Shown piece by piece: positions 35,527 to 44,714 of a stretch of DNA of 64,000 nt. Both the position numbers and the translations under genes were made by a program. A model generated the notes under the pieces. It worked only from the letters and a program-made list of their open reading frames with translations, was not told where the DNA came from and made no database searches. Origin of the DNA: Clostridia bacterium (GTDB lineage Bacteria; Bacillota; Clostridia; Oscillospirales; CAG-272); the NCBI GenBank assembly GCA_017399305.1, contig JAFQDK010000005.1, forward strand, positions 1-64,000. Direction: 5' to 3'. How positions within the stretch are numbered: the first letter of the stretch is position 1; every line of letters begins with the position of its first letter.

Positions 35527-35568
35527 CTCCTTTAGTTTTGTTTTACGTGAGGAAGGTTTCGAACTCAC
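35527..35568 (-). ncRNA. preQ1-I riboswitch overlapping the queT ribosome binding site
   Basis: Read on the minus strand: GTGAG, the loop TTCGAAACCTTC, CTCAC, then an A-rich tail GTAAAACAAAACTA and AAGGAG. GTGAG/CTCAC is helix P1, and CCTT in the loop can pair with AAGG of the Shine-Dalgarno as the pseudoknot helix P2. That is the H-type preQ1-I fold with translational control: bound preQ1 hides the ribosome site. Confidence 0.82.
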
Positions 35569-35702
35569 AAGCGTTATTTTACCACTTTAAAACTTTTTAT
35601 GCAATATTCATACGAATATTTTACTAAAATAGTTAAAATGTTGTAGAAAATAATATATGTTATATGATATAATATACATATTCCATAAAGCGAGGTGCAA
35701 AT

Positions 35703-38700
35703 ATGAGAAAAATCATAAGTTTACTTTCGGTTATTGTTATACTTACCATGGCTTTGACCGTGGCGATATTTGCAGAAAACGTAGAGTATTTTTATGTCAA
35801 TTCTGTTACCGGTGACGACAGTGCTGACGCGCTTGATTTTGACCATGCGGTAAAGACTTTCACACAAGCATGCCGCTATGCCGAAAAGTCCGGTGCTGAC
35901 AAAGCATATATCGTTATTACAAACGAGTATGAAATTCCTTCAAGCGTTAATGAAATAGCGCATACCGTTCCTTTTGTTATAACCACAAAGGACGATACTA
36001 CAGATTATGCGGCGACCAAGGGGGCAAAACTTGTTTTTGGGTCGAAACTCAGATATGTACTTAAAGGCGATACCACCTTTGAGAATATTACAATTGAATA
36101 TACAGGCACACTTAACTGTGTAGCTCAGTATAATCATATCACTTTTGGCGACGGTGTTGTAACAAAGCGTCTTGACAGTGATGCAAGAGGACTTTATGTA
36201 GTTGGCGGTTGGCAGAGCCCGGAAAACTCTTTTGATGCAACTCTTGATTCACATATTACAATCAAGAGCGGCACTTTCCTCTATGTTATCGGCGGCTCAC
36301 GTCAGAAAGCAGCCGGTGCTGACGGGCTTGTTCTTACAGGTACACATCATATAGACATTCAGGGCGGCGAAATTGCTAATCTGCTTGGTGCATCCGCACA
36401 GCATAACTGGAGCCAGAATGCGGTAATCACCATGAGTGGCGGTAAAGTTGAAAACTTTTCTGTTGGCGGAGATGCTTCCCGCCGTCTTAACGGCACCGCA
36501 GATGTTACTCTCACCGGCGGTGAAATCGGTACTCTTAATGTCAACAATGTTGTCGGCAATGCAACAGTTAATCTTCTCGGCACAAAGGTAGGCAGCATGT
36601 CTGTTTCTTACTATAATGCCGATATTGAGGAGCTTAAAACAAAGGCAAAGTCGCAGAAGACTCTTATCTATGATGCTAACTATTATACCGAAGCTGAGAT
36701 TGATGCATTTACAGGATTTGATGCGAAGAAAAACAACGCTGTTATTTATGTAAAGGACGGCGCAAGCGGTAGCGGTCTTAGCGAAAGTGATCCTGCTTCT
36801 TATGCAGATGCACTTAAGATAGCTGCAGAGAACAAAGCAGTCGTAACAGTTATCGGAAAGCTTATTCTCAGTAATTTCAGCGAAGCAGAGCATGCAAATT
36901 CCATTACCGTAACAGGTAAAGAAGGCGCTTCGATTGAAATTAAGGGTACATATACTCTTGCAGGCGAAACCGCGTTTGCCGGTGTAAAGATAGTTGGCGG
37001 TAGCTTCAATGCTGATAATGGCAGGCTTGTAGTTTCAAAGAATGCTACAGTTTCAAACGTTAATGTAAGCGGAAATGCAGTCCTTGAAGCAGGTACTTAC
37101 GGCGCAATAACCAATGCAAAGAATATTGTAATTTTGGGAGCTACGGTTAATAGCATTACAGGCGGTAGTGACAGCTCTTCCGTAGAGATTCACAGCGGTA
37201 ATGTAGGTACTGTAAAGTCTACAGATACTGCTATAAATAACTTTGAGCTTACCGTCAGCGGCGGCAGTGTAGATAAAGTAATATTCAATAATGTTGCTAA
37301 ATCTCTCGCATATACTCTTATGGGCGGCGAGGTTAAGGTTTATGAAGTTAGTGGCAACAACGCTCAGGGTAAGCTTGTTATCAATGAACAGCTTTTCAAA
37401 TCCGATTCTCTCGGAGCAGCGGCGACTCTGTTTACTGAGGGCGGAGAAAAGGTATTCTTTATCGCTGACGGTGCTACCGGTAGCGGTGCAAGCGTAAGCT
37501 CTCCTTCAAACTCTCTTGATGCGGCATATGCAGCAATAGGTGAAAGTGGCGGTACTATTGTAGTATGTGGTAATTTCACAGTTGCCAAAGCATTTAACAC
37601 AGGCAAAAACAACGGTAAGATTACCTTTACTTCTGTTTATGACGGTGTCGATTATCAGAAGACAAACGATGCTAAAATGCTGTTCACAGCAAATTTCTAC
37701 TGTGGCGGCGAAACAGAGTTCAATAATATAACCATTAAGAATAATGCTCATTATCGCAGTATTTATGCAAATACTCATAAGCTTGTGATGGGTGAGAACA
37801 TTACATCCTATGCAGATGATGTTAACAACAGTTACATGTCTATTATGGGTGGTGCTCAGGCAACACTCACTGATAAAACTACTGACATTACCATAAACAG
37901 CGGTATCTGGCAGAGGGTTCGCGGCGGAGCTGCGGCAGATGGAAACAAGAATGTAAAAGTTAATATCACCATAAACGGTGGTAGATTTATAGATCCTCTC
38001 ACTCTCGGTTCTTCACTTTCACATGACGGTGATATTACCGCAACAATAAACGGCGGTGTATTCCAGAGAGGTATCTATGCATCCACTCTCACCAAGGACA
38101 CACATTACTTTAACAGCAATGTTAAACTTACCATCAACGGTGGTACCTTCTATGGCAACATCGCTCCGGCAAATTCTGAAAAGGGAACCTACAACGGTTC
38201 TTTCGATGTTACTGTAAACGGCGGTTATTACGCACATCTCACCGATCTTAAGGGTACAAAAGGTGTTGGAAACATGACAAGTGCGCTTCATGTTTCAGAT
38301 GAAATAAACCTTGATGCTGAGATAAAGGGTACATATTCATTTACAAACCCGATAAGAAGTAACGGTGCAGACCCGTGGCTCTTCTACTGTGACGGTTACT
38401 ATTATTACACTGCAACAGGAGCGAATACCGTAGGTCTCTGTAAGACCGCGAATATCGGTGATATGCAGTATGCAGAGTACAAGACCATTTACGACCCCGA
38501 AGACGGACACGAATGGTCAAAGAACCTCTGGTCGCCTGAAATCCACTACTACACTGATGAGGAAATCGGAGAGGGCAACGGCGGCTGGTATCTTTTCCTT
38601 GCATGCGATGACGGAGATAATGTAAATCACCGTATGTATGTTGTGAAGTGTCTTGACGGCAACAATCTCCTTGGACGTTGGGGCAATCCGATTACCGGTG

Positions 38701-39986
38701 AAGTTAATGTTCCTCAGCGTGTTGTAGCTAAAGATATTCCCGATTTTGACAATCTTTGGGCGGCAGGCATGAGCGAGATCCGTATTAACGGCAAACTCTA
38801 TATGCTTTATATTACAGAGGCAGGCAGAGGCACTCCCGATATGCACCAGACAATTAATATTGTTGAGATGACCAATCCTTGGACTATTGTAGGTCAGTCA
38901 AAGGTCATCTGCCGTTCTGAATATGATTGGGAAATGGGCGGATATGCACTCAATGTTAACACAGGCGAGTATTGGCCCAAGGTAGTTGAGGGTTCTACTG
39001 CAGTTTATGCCGAGGACGGAAGTGTATATATCATCTATTCCGGTTCCGGTTATTGGACAAAACATTATAATCTTGCACAGCTTAAGTACATTGGCGGCGA
39101 TCCGCTTGAGATTACAAGCTGGGAAAAGAAGTCTGAGCCTATTCTTTATATGTCTGACAGTATCAACGGTTGCGGTCACGCATCTTATGTAACCGATACC
39201 GACGGTCAGGGCTGGGTATGCTATCACGCATATATCGGTAAGGATACCACGAGCGGCAGATACGCGTTTGTAGAGCCTTATTTCGTCGATAAGAATGGCG
39301 TTGTTATCGCTGACGGAAGTGGACATCCCGCACCTATCGAAACCGAATATACAGTAAACGTTAACCCGCTTCCTCTCGGTAAGCGTATCAGCGGCTTTGA
39401 CACTGTTAACGCTTCAACAGGTAAATTCCTTACTATACGTGAGTATGACGGACGTTTTACAGATGTAACAGATGCTCATTGGTTTGCATCCTATGTGAAG
39501 AATGCATACGAACTTGGACTTGCAAACGGAACTTCACAGACTAAGTTCAGTCCCGATAATAACTTTACCGTGGCACAGGCGCTCACTGCGGCGGCAAATA
39601 TCCACACCATTTATACAGGCAAGACCGTACGTGCGGCACAGAGCGGCGAGGCTTGGTATGTTCCTTATGTTGAATACTGTACAGAAAATGGCATTATTTC
39701 TAAGGGACAGTTTACAAACCTTGATGCAAATATTACACGCGGAGATATGGCTATTGTATTTGCAAATATTCTTCCCGATGAAGAATACGCTGCAATCAAG
39801 GAAGGCTCAAATCCTGACGTAACAAGTGATATGGCTTGCTACAGTGCAGTTGCTAAACTGTATAAAGCAGGTATCGTAGGAGGCGATGCAGGTACAGGAA
39901 ATTACAGACCGGGCGACTCTCTCAAGAGAAGCGAGGCATGCGTAATCTTCACTCGCATTGCAATGAAGTCTGCAAGAGCATATTAA
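35703..39986 (+). CDS. Surface beta-helix/GH43 glycosidase anchored by SLH domains (copy A)
   Basis: ATG 35703 follows GAGGTG; 1427 residues. After the signal peptide (about 1-24) come three beta-helix-like blocks (about 25-350, 355-575, 580-875) full of SGGT and NGGTF turns. The GH43 five-blade domain follows (about 880-1240): GADPWLFYCDG (general base Asp), LWSPEIHYY and VVEGSTAVY (candidate acid Glu). The last 175 residues are three SLH domains (FTDVTDAHWF, FTNLDANITRGDM, GTGNYRPGDSLKRSEA). GH43 enzymes release arabinose, xylose or related sugars from plant polysaccharides; here the enzyme would be tethered to the cell wall. Copy B (44715) is nearly colinear, and three relatives use dockerin-like tails. 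Confidence 0.88.
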   Translation: MRKIISLLSVIVILTMALTVAIFAENVEYFYVNSVTGDDSADALDFDHAVKTFTQACRYAEKSGADKAYIVITNEYEIPSSVNEIAHTVPFVITTKDDTTDYAATKGAKLVFGSKLRYVLKGDTTFENITIEYTGTLNCVAQYNHITFGDGVVTKRLDSDARGLYVVGGWQSPENSFDATLDSHITIKSGTFLYVIGGSRQKAAGADGLVLTGTHHIDIQGGEIANLLGASAQHNWSQNAVITMSGGKVENFSVGGDASRRLNGTADVTLTGGEIGTLNVNNVVGNATVNLLGTKVGSMSVSYYNADIEELKTKAKSQKTLIYDANYYTEAEIDAFTGFDAKKNNAVIYVKDGASGSGLSESDPASYADALKIAAENKAVVTVIGKLILSNFSEAEHANSITVTGKEGASIEIKGTYTLAGETAFAGVKIVGGSFNADNGRLVVSKNATVSNVNVSGNAVLEAGTYGAITNAKNIVILGATVNSITGGSDSSSVEIHSGNVGTVKSTDTAINNFELTVSGGSVDKVIFNNVAKSLAYTLMGGEVKVYEVSGNNAQGKLVINEQLFKSDSLGAAATLFTEGGEKVFFIADGATGSGASVSSPSNSLDAAYAAIGESGGTIVVCGNFTVAKAFNTGKNNGKITFTSVYDGVDYQKTNDAKMLFTANFYCGGETEFNNITIKNNAHYRSIYANTHKLVMGENITSYADDVNNSYMSIMGGAQATLTDKTTDITINSGIWQRVRGGAAADGNKNVKVNITINGGRFIDPLTLGSSLSHDGDITATINGGVFQRGIYASTLTKDTHYFNSNVKLTINGGTFYGNIAPANSEKGTYNGSFDVTVNGGYYAHLTDLKGTKGVGNMTSALHVSDEINLDAEIKGTYSFTNPIRSNGADPWLFYCDGYYYYTATGANTVGLCKTANIGDMQYAEYKTIYDPEDGHEWSKNLWSPEIHYYTDEEIGEGNGGWYLFLACDDGDNVNHRMYVVKCLDGNNLLGRWGNPITGEVNVPQRVVAKDIPDFDNLWAAGMSEIRINGKLYMLYITEAGRGTPDMHQTINIVEMTNPWTIVGQSKVICRSEYDWEMGGYALNVNTGEYWPKVVEGSTAVYAEDGSVYIIYSGSGYWTKHYNLAQLKYIGGDPLEITSWEKKSEPILYMSDSINGCGHASYVTDTDGQGWVCYHAYIGKDTTSGRYAFVEPYFVDKNGVVIADGSGHPAPIETEYTVNVNPLPLGKRISGFDTVNASTGKFLTIREYDGRFTDVTDAHWFASYVKNAYELGLANGTSQTKFSPDNNFTVAQALTAAANIHTIYTGKTVRAAQSGEAWYVPYVEYCTENGIISKGQFTNLDANITRGDMAIVFANILPDEEYAAIKEGSNPDVTSDMACYSAVAKLYKAGIVGGDAGTGNYRPGDSLKRSEACVIFTRIAMKSARAY

Positions 39987-40026
39987 ACAAAAAAACAGAT
40001 GGCTTTCGCCATCTGTTTTTTTGTTT
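39985..40026. terminator. Bidirectional terminator after GH43 copy A
   Basis: AAACAAAAAAACAGATGGC pairs with GCCATCTGTTTTTTTGTTT around TTTC. Confidence 0.92.
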
Positions 40027-40036
40027 AATACTAAAT

Positions 40037-42181
40037 CTACTTAATCAATGTAGCTGTACTTGTTGTACCGTCCCAAACGATATTGTCATTTGAAACACCA
40101 AGTGCATTTGCAATCGCACGAACAGGGAGGTATGTGCGGTTGCTTTCGATTATAGCAGGGGAGTCAAGAGCAACCGACTGACCGTTTACAGTCATGGTAG
40201 GTGCGTCTATTGTAACAACAATAGTAACATTGCTGTTAGTGAGAGTTGCAGTGCGCGTTGCCGCATCCCATTTGATGCCGTCGTTTTCAATGCCAAATGC
40301 ATTTGCAAGGAAGCGGACGGGGAGCATTGTACGATTGTTACGGTTAATGGGAGCTGCATCAAGAGTGTGAGCCTTGCCGTTAATGTATGCGGTCTCTGAG
40401 CCGATGGTAAGTTCAACCATTGTGTTTGTTCCGAAATAGTGGTTGATGATATCACCGTAACCTTCATTATAGGTGATGAGGGTTCCTTCGCCTGTAATTG
40501 TTAGTTTACTTTGTGCTTCTTTGGAAATAAGCGCAATTGCACCTTTATCGACAGTAAGTTTATATCCGCCTTCGAAAGATACGGTATCGGTTATTGTCAA
40601 TGTCGCTCCGTTTGTGACACGGATAGAAGCTTGTTCTTCATCCGAGGAGAAAACGATATTGTCAAATGTTACGTCACTTGAAATCACCAATGTATTTCCG
40701 CCGTTTACTTTGAAGTTTGCGGAGCTTCTGTAGTCATTACCGCCATAAACCGAAGTAAATGTGACAGGCTTGACAAGAATAGGCATAGTGTATTCTTTAT
40801 TTGTACCGGATCCTGCAATGTAGGATTCGCCACTTACAACAACAGTACCGCCGAATACCATGCGCTTAAATACTCCGTCGCTGTAGCTCTTTACTGCATT
40901 GCTTGCACTTTCGCCCATGTTTGCATTGTCACCGTTTTGGTAGTCAATAAAGCATACGATAGGCTCGCGTTTGGGTGCTTCTTCTTTTACAATTTCTTCA
41001 GCTTCGCCTAAAACAGTAGCTTTTTCGCCGATTATAATTTCGCCTTCGCCGCTTACAGATGAGAAAGTACCGCCGTTAATGACAGCTTTGCCTCCTTTGG
41101 CAACAATTACTCTCATGAAATGCTCTTTGTTTGACATGGCGATAACATTTTCGTTAACAGTAAATGTAGCACCGTTTGCAACAATAATAGTGCATTGTGC
41201 ATTCTCCTGGAAAAGGATCATGTCATCAAGTGTGAGGTCGCTTGCTACTGTGAAAGTTGAGGCTGGTTTCATTTTCATTACACCGCTTGCAGGATTGGAT
41301 GCAGGTTCGGTATTCTTGTAGTCTTTGCCGCCGTAGTTTGCAGTAATAGTAATCTTACCCTTGGTGTTTAATGTGTAGCTCGAACCGACATACATTTTGC
41401 CGGATATTACGAGAGTACCGCCATTTTTAAGAATGCCTATAACACCTGTACCGTCGACAGATCCAAGTCCCTGCTTGGGAGTCGCCTCGGAAAGACCGTC
41501 GTTTGTATTCTTACCGCTATTGTAGGAAATGTAAGCGTAAGTGCCGTTGTTTTCCATAAGAGACTGTTTGCTGACCGTAACATCGCTGTCAAGTATAATT
41601 TCGCCGTCTCCTGTTACGGAAGAATAAGTACCGGCATTGATAACTGCTTTTGCACCCTTTTCAACTACGATGTTGAAATTATAAGTGCTCTTTGTCATTG
41701 TAATAACAGAATCGGTGATTGTGAGGGTTGCACCGTTAGTAACAATGATAGTATCTTTGGTTCCCTCAGAAAAGAGGATCATGTCGTCAAGAGTGAGGTT
41801 ACTCTTGACTGTTATAGCACAACCGGGCTTTATTTTTAAAACACCGCTTGCAGGGTTGTTTGCAGGGGATGTGTTTTTATAATCCTTGCCGCCGTAATTT
41901 GCGGTAATTGTAGTATCGCCGTTTGCATACCATGTATAGTTGTCACCGAAATAAAGCTTTTCGGAAATAACCATTGTGCCACCGTTTGCAATAACGCCAA
42001 ATGCGCCATTGCCGTTTGCAGTGCCAAGGCTCTTCTTGGGTGTTGAATCGGTGAGACCGTCGTACGAGTTGATACCTTTGTTGTAGGAGATATATACAAC
42101 GTCATCGCTTGCGAAAATAGCGATGGAAAGCATAGACACCGCTAACAGAGTTATAAGAAGAAAAGAAATAATTTTTTTCAT
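40037..42181 (-). CDS. Secreted beta-helix-like repeat protein with copper-amine-oxidase-N-like C-terminal domain
   Basis: ATG at 42181 has AAAGGAG upstream. The 714 residues have a signal peptide (about 1-24) and three repeats starting YISYN-G or FIDYQNGDN with NGGT and TLDDMILF motifs, like the beta-helix blocks of the neighbouring GH43 proteins. The last 120 residues match the copper amine oxidase N-terminal-like domain: INGKAHTLDAAPINRNNRTMLPVR and a second half LDSPAIIESNRTYLPVR. That domain is common in secreted clostridial proteins, where it is thought to bind surfaces rather than copper. There is no recognised catalytic domain. It follows the GH43-dockerin gene by 13 bases, so the two form one operon. 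Confidence 0.8.
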   Translation of the reverse strand: MKKIISFLLITLLAVSMLSIAIFASDDVVYISYNKGINSYDGLTDSTPKKSLGTANGNGAFGVIANGGTMVISEKLYFGDNYTWYANGDTTITANYGGKDYKNTSPANNPASGVLKIKPGCAITVKSNLTLDDMILFSEGTKDTIIVTNGATLTITDSVITMTKSTYNFNIVVEKGAKAVINAGTYSSVTGDGEIILDSDVTVSKQSLMENNGTYAYISYNSGKNTNDGLSEATPKQGLGSVDGTGVIGILKNGGTLVISGKMYVGSSYTLNTKGKITITANYGGKDYKNTEPASNPASGVMKMKPASTFTVASDLTLDDMILFQENAQCTIIVANGATFTVNENVIAMSNKEHFMRVIVAKGGKAVINGGTFSSVSGEGEIIIGEKATVLGEAEEIVKEEAPKREPIVCFIDYQNGDNANMGESASNAVKSYSDGVFKRMVFGGTVVVSGESYIAGSGTNKEYTMPILVKPVTFTSVYGGNDYRSSANFKVNGGNTLVISSDVTFDNIVFSSDEEQASIRVTNGATLTITDTVSFEGGYKLTVDKGAIALISKEAQSKLTITGEGTLITYNEGYGDIINHYFGTNTMVELTIGSETAYINGKAHTLDAAPINRNNRTMLPVRFLANAFGIENDGIKWDAATRTATLTNSNVTIVVTIDAPTMTVNGQSVALDSPAIIESNRTYLPVRAIANALGVSNDNIVWDGTTSTATLIK

Positions 42182-42194
42182 CGTTGTTTCTCCT

Positions 42195-44444
42195 TTACTT
42201 TATTTTTTCGATTATGGCAACAACGTCGCCCATACCGATAGAACCGTTAGCATCTACATCGTAGTAGCCGCTATAATCTGCGGAAGAAGTGATTTGTTTA
42301 AGCACAACCATAGCATCTGCGAGAGTTACCTTGTTGTCACGGTTAACATCAAAGCGATACTTGTTTGAAGGCATCTTCTTAGGAGTGCTTGAGGGACCGT
42401 CCACAACAAGAATGTCGGGACCTCCGTCGGGATCCTTTACAAATTCAACAAGTGCGATACAAGTATCTCTCTGGCTACCACCGTTATCGGGAGTTCTGTG
42501 GCGGTGGTGAACCATGTAAATCTCTTCACCGTCGGGCGATGGAATCATAAGTGAATCGCCGGGGCCGTCGATTATGTAGTTCCAGTTAAGAATGGGGTTG
42601 TAGTCATACTTTTCGTATGGGCCAAGAGGGTTTTTGGAAACTGCAACTGCTTCTCCGTAATGACGAGAGTAAGAGCCTGTTGCATAAATGAGGTAGTAGT
42701 AGCCGCCGTGCTTCCATACAAAGCCGCCTTCGCAAAGACGAAGTGCACCGTCGTTATCCCATTCTCTGTCGGAAACAACAACTCTGGTTGCGGTTTCGGG
42801 CTTTGCGGTAATAACGCCGTCCTTGATAATTACTTCTTCAAACCAGATGGTACCGCCCTCATCGTAACGGGAGAAAGACATGTAGGTCTTTCCGTCATAA
42901 CCGGTGAAAGCATGTCCGTCAATCTCGTTTACATCGGGGTTAATGGGCGTAAGCGGACCTTCGTGAACAAAAGGACCAAACGGGGAGTCGGAGTGAGCGT
43001 AGTAAATACGTCTTGTGTCATTTAGACCGTTCTGTTCTGCCGCAAAGGTAAGGTAGAAGAGACCGTCGCTCTCGTTGTAGAACACGTTAGGGCTCCAGGG
43101 AGTATTGCTGTTTACATTGCTGTAATTTACGGGGTCCCAAGTAAAGATGTAGTTTCTCTTTGTGAAATGTACTAGGTCAGGGGAAGTGTAGAGTCGGAAG
43201 TAATTGAAACCGCTGTTCTCGTAAACGTAGAGGTAATATGTGCCGTTGTAGTAAAGTACATCGGGGTCAGCACCGCTGTTTACGGGATTGATGAAATATT
43301 CATCGGGAATTTCCACTTCGCTTTCACCGACACTCAAAAGCTGAACAGAACCGCCGTTCAGCCACATGCCAAACTTGCCGTCGAGATTTTCAAGATAAAA
43401 CTCGACTTTGGGCATTGTGTCTTCATCAAGGAAGAAGTTGTTATAAAAAATAGAAGCAATTCCATCGTGAATATCTATTACAAGGTCGCAATAGCCCTCA
43501 CGGATAATGAAAGCTCTCTTGGAGAGGATGGAGAAAGCGCCATTCTCAATTTTAAAGAGGGTGATTTCCTGCTCTTTCTCATCAAGCTCTAAAGCGTAAC
43601 CGTTCTTTGTATCGCGCATGCCAAAGTAGAAACGGGAAACGTTCTTGTTTGCAACAGAATACTCAATTCTGTAATCGCCGCTAAGTGCTTTTTCAGAAAG
43701 CATCGCGCCGTTTCCACTAACAACACCGTCTTTAACTTTAAGGCCGTTTGCCTTAAATGCGGTATCGCCAAGCTTTACAGAAGTTGACAGAGAGGGGATA
43801 ACATCGTCCTCAATTACTGTTACCTTGAAGTTGTCAAAGTAGCCTGCATCAGCATAATACTGACGAATACCTACAGTAGAGGTGAAAGTGTCGTAAATGT
43901 CATTTTCATGGTCACCGGGTTCATATCTGAACTCCTGAATAAGCTTGCCGTCAAGTGTTGTTGCGCGGAATGTCATTGCGCCTTTATAAACCATAACGGA
44001 CATATGAAAATCGTCAACGGTTATGTTGTTGGTACCGGGGGCAAAATTTCCACCCCAACCGGTTTCGCTGAAATAAGCGATATAAACCTTTTCGCCGGAG
44101 CTATTAGTAGTTGCGGTATAGCCGGAGAAATAGGTGGGCTCTTGCGAAAGCTTGTCGCTTGTTGCACCGATAAGCAGACCGCCCATGTTGTTTGAACCAT
44201 AGTAGTCAACTTCAACACGGTAGTCCATGCCCTGATACTGTACAGGCAAGTCATATGCGATATACGCCGATGAACCACTGCCGACTGCTTTAAGCGTGCC
44301 ATCTTCAGCCTTCATTGTGCCCTTCATTGTGAAGTCTGAAAGACTGCTGTTTGAAAAGTCATTTTCATATATGACCGTTTCTTTTGCAAAAGCAGTCATG
44401 CAGAGACAAGCCAAAATCAGCAGTGTGACAAAAATTTTTTTCAT
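42195..44444 (-). CDS. Secreted GH43-family glycosidase with N-terminal jelly-roll domains and dockerin
   Basis: I use ATG 44444 (MKKIFVTLLIL), 8 bases after AAAGGAG. The 749 residues have a signal peptide (about 1-20) and two concanavalin-like regions (about 22-195 and 200-375), which in such proteins bind or grip sugar chains. A GH43 domain (about 380-690) contains NSGADPDVLYYNG, TPWSPNVFYN and LCEGGFVWKHGGYYYL (candidate acid Glu). The dockerin has loops DVNRDNKVTLADA and DVDANGSIGMGDV. It belongs to a different GH43 lineage from the five beta-helix GH43 proteins around it. It leads the minus-strand operon divergent from copy B. Confidence 0.87.
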   Translation of the reverse strand: MKKIFVTLLILACLCMTAFAKETVIYENDFSNSSLSDFTMKGTMKAEDGTLKAVGSGSSAYIAYDLPVQYQGMDYRVEVDYYGSNNMGGLLIGATSDKLSQEPTYFSGYTATTNSSGEKVYIAYFSETGWGGNFAPGTNNITVDDFHMSVMVYKGAMTFRATTLDGKLIQEFRYEPGDHENDIYDTFTSTVGIRQYYADAGYFDNFKVTVIEDDVIPSLSTSVKLGDTAFKANGLKVKDGVVSGNGAMLSEKALSGDYRIEYSVANKNVSRFYFGMRDTKNGYALELDEKEQEITLFKIENGAFSILSKRAFIIREGYCDLVIDIHDGIASIFYNNFFLDEDTMPKVEFYLENLDGKFGMWLNGGSVQLLSVGESEVEIPDEYFINPVNSGADPDVLYYNGTYYLYVYENSGFNYFRLYTSPDLVHFTKRNYIFTWDPVNYSNVNSNTPWSPNVFYNESDGLFYLTFAAEQNGLNDTRRIYYAHSDSPFGPFVHEGPLTPINPDVNEIDGHAFTGYDGKTYMSFSRYDEGGTIWFEEVIIKDGVITAKPETATRVVVSDREWDNDGALRLCEGGFVWKHGGYYYLIYATGSYSRHYGEAVAVSKNPLGPYEKYDYNPILNWNYIIDGPGDSLMIPSPDGEEIYMVHHRHRTPDNGGSQRDTCIALVEFVKDPDGGPDILVVDGPSSTPKKMPSNKYRFDVNRDNKVTLADAMVVLKQITSSADYSGYYDVDANGSIGMGDVVAIIEKIK

Positions 44445-44478
44445 AAACAAGTCTCCTTTTATTTATTTTGCTGATACA

Positions 44479-44508
44479 AGTATAACATATTAAAAATGCG
44501 TACTGCAA
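44479..44508 (-). promoter_or_regulatory. Promoter of the minus-strand GH43/beta-helix operon
   Basis: On the minus strand TTGCAG (44508-44503) and TATACT (44484-44479) are separated by 18 bases. Confidence 0.6.
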
Positions 44509-44646
44509 TATAAAAAAACAAAAAACTACTTGCAAAAATCAAAACAAAAAACAAAAAGGAAAATAGCAAATGTGAAAAAAACAAGCATAAAGTATATTTT
44601 TACACCGTGTGTACTAAATTTTACTGAAAAATAAAAAGTTTTTGCG

Positions 44647-44675
44647 TTGATTATTGACACAAGGCGTGATATAAT
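44647..44675 (+). promoter_or_regulatory. Promoter of GH43 copy B
   Basis: TTGATT (44647-44652) and TATAAT (44670-44675) are 17 bases apart. The rest of the 270-base divergent gap is A/T rich and shows no other clear element. Confidence 0.7.
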
Positions 44676-44714
44676 GGCATTGTAGACAAATATTGCAAAA
44701 GGAGAGGTGCTAAT

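Noticed and set aside
44654-44675. TTGACA at 44654-44659 as the -35 box for GH43 copy B
   Set aside because: It is only 10 bases from TATAAT; TTGATT at 44647 gives the correct 17-base spacing.
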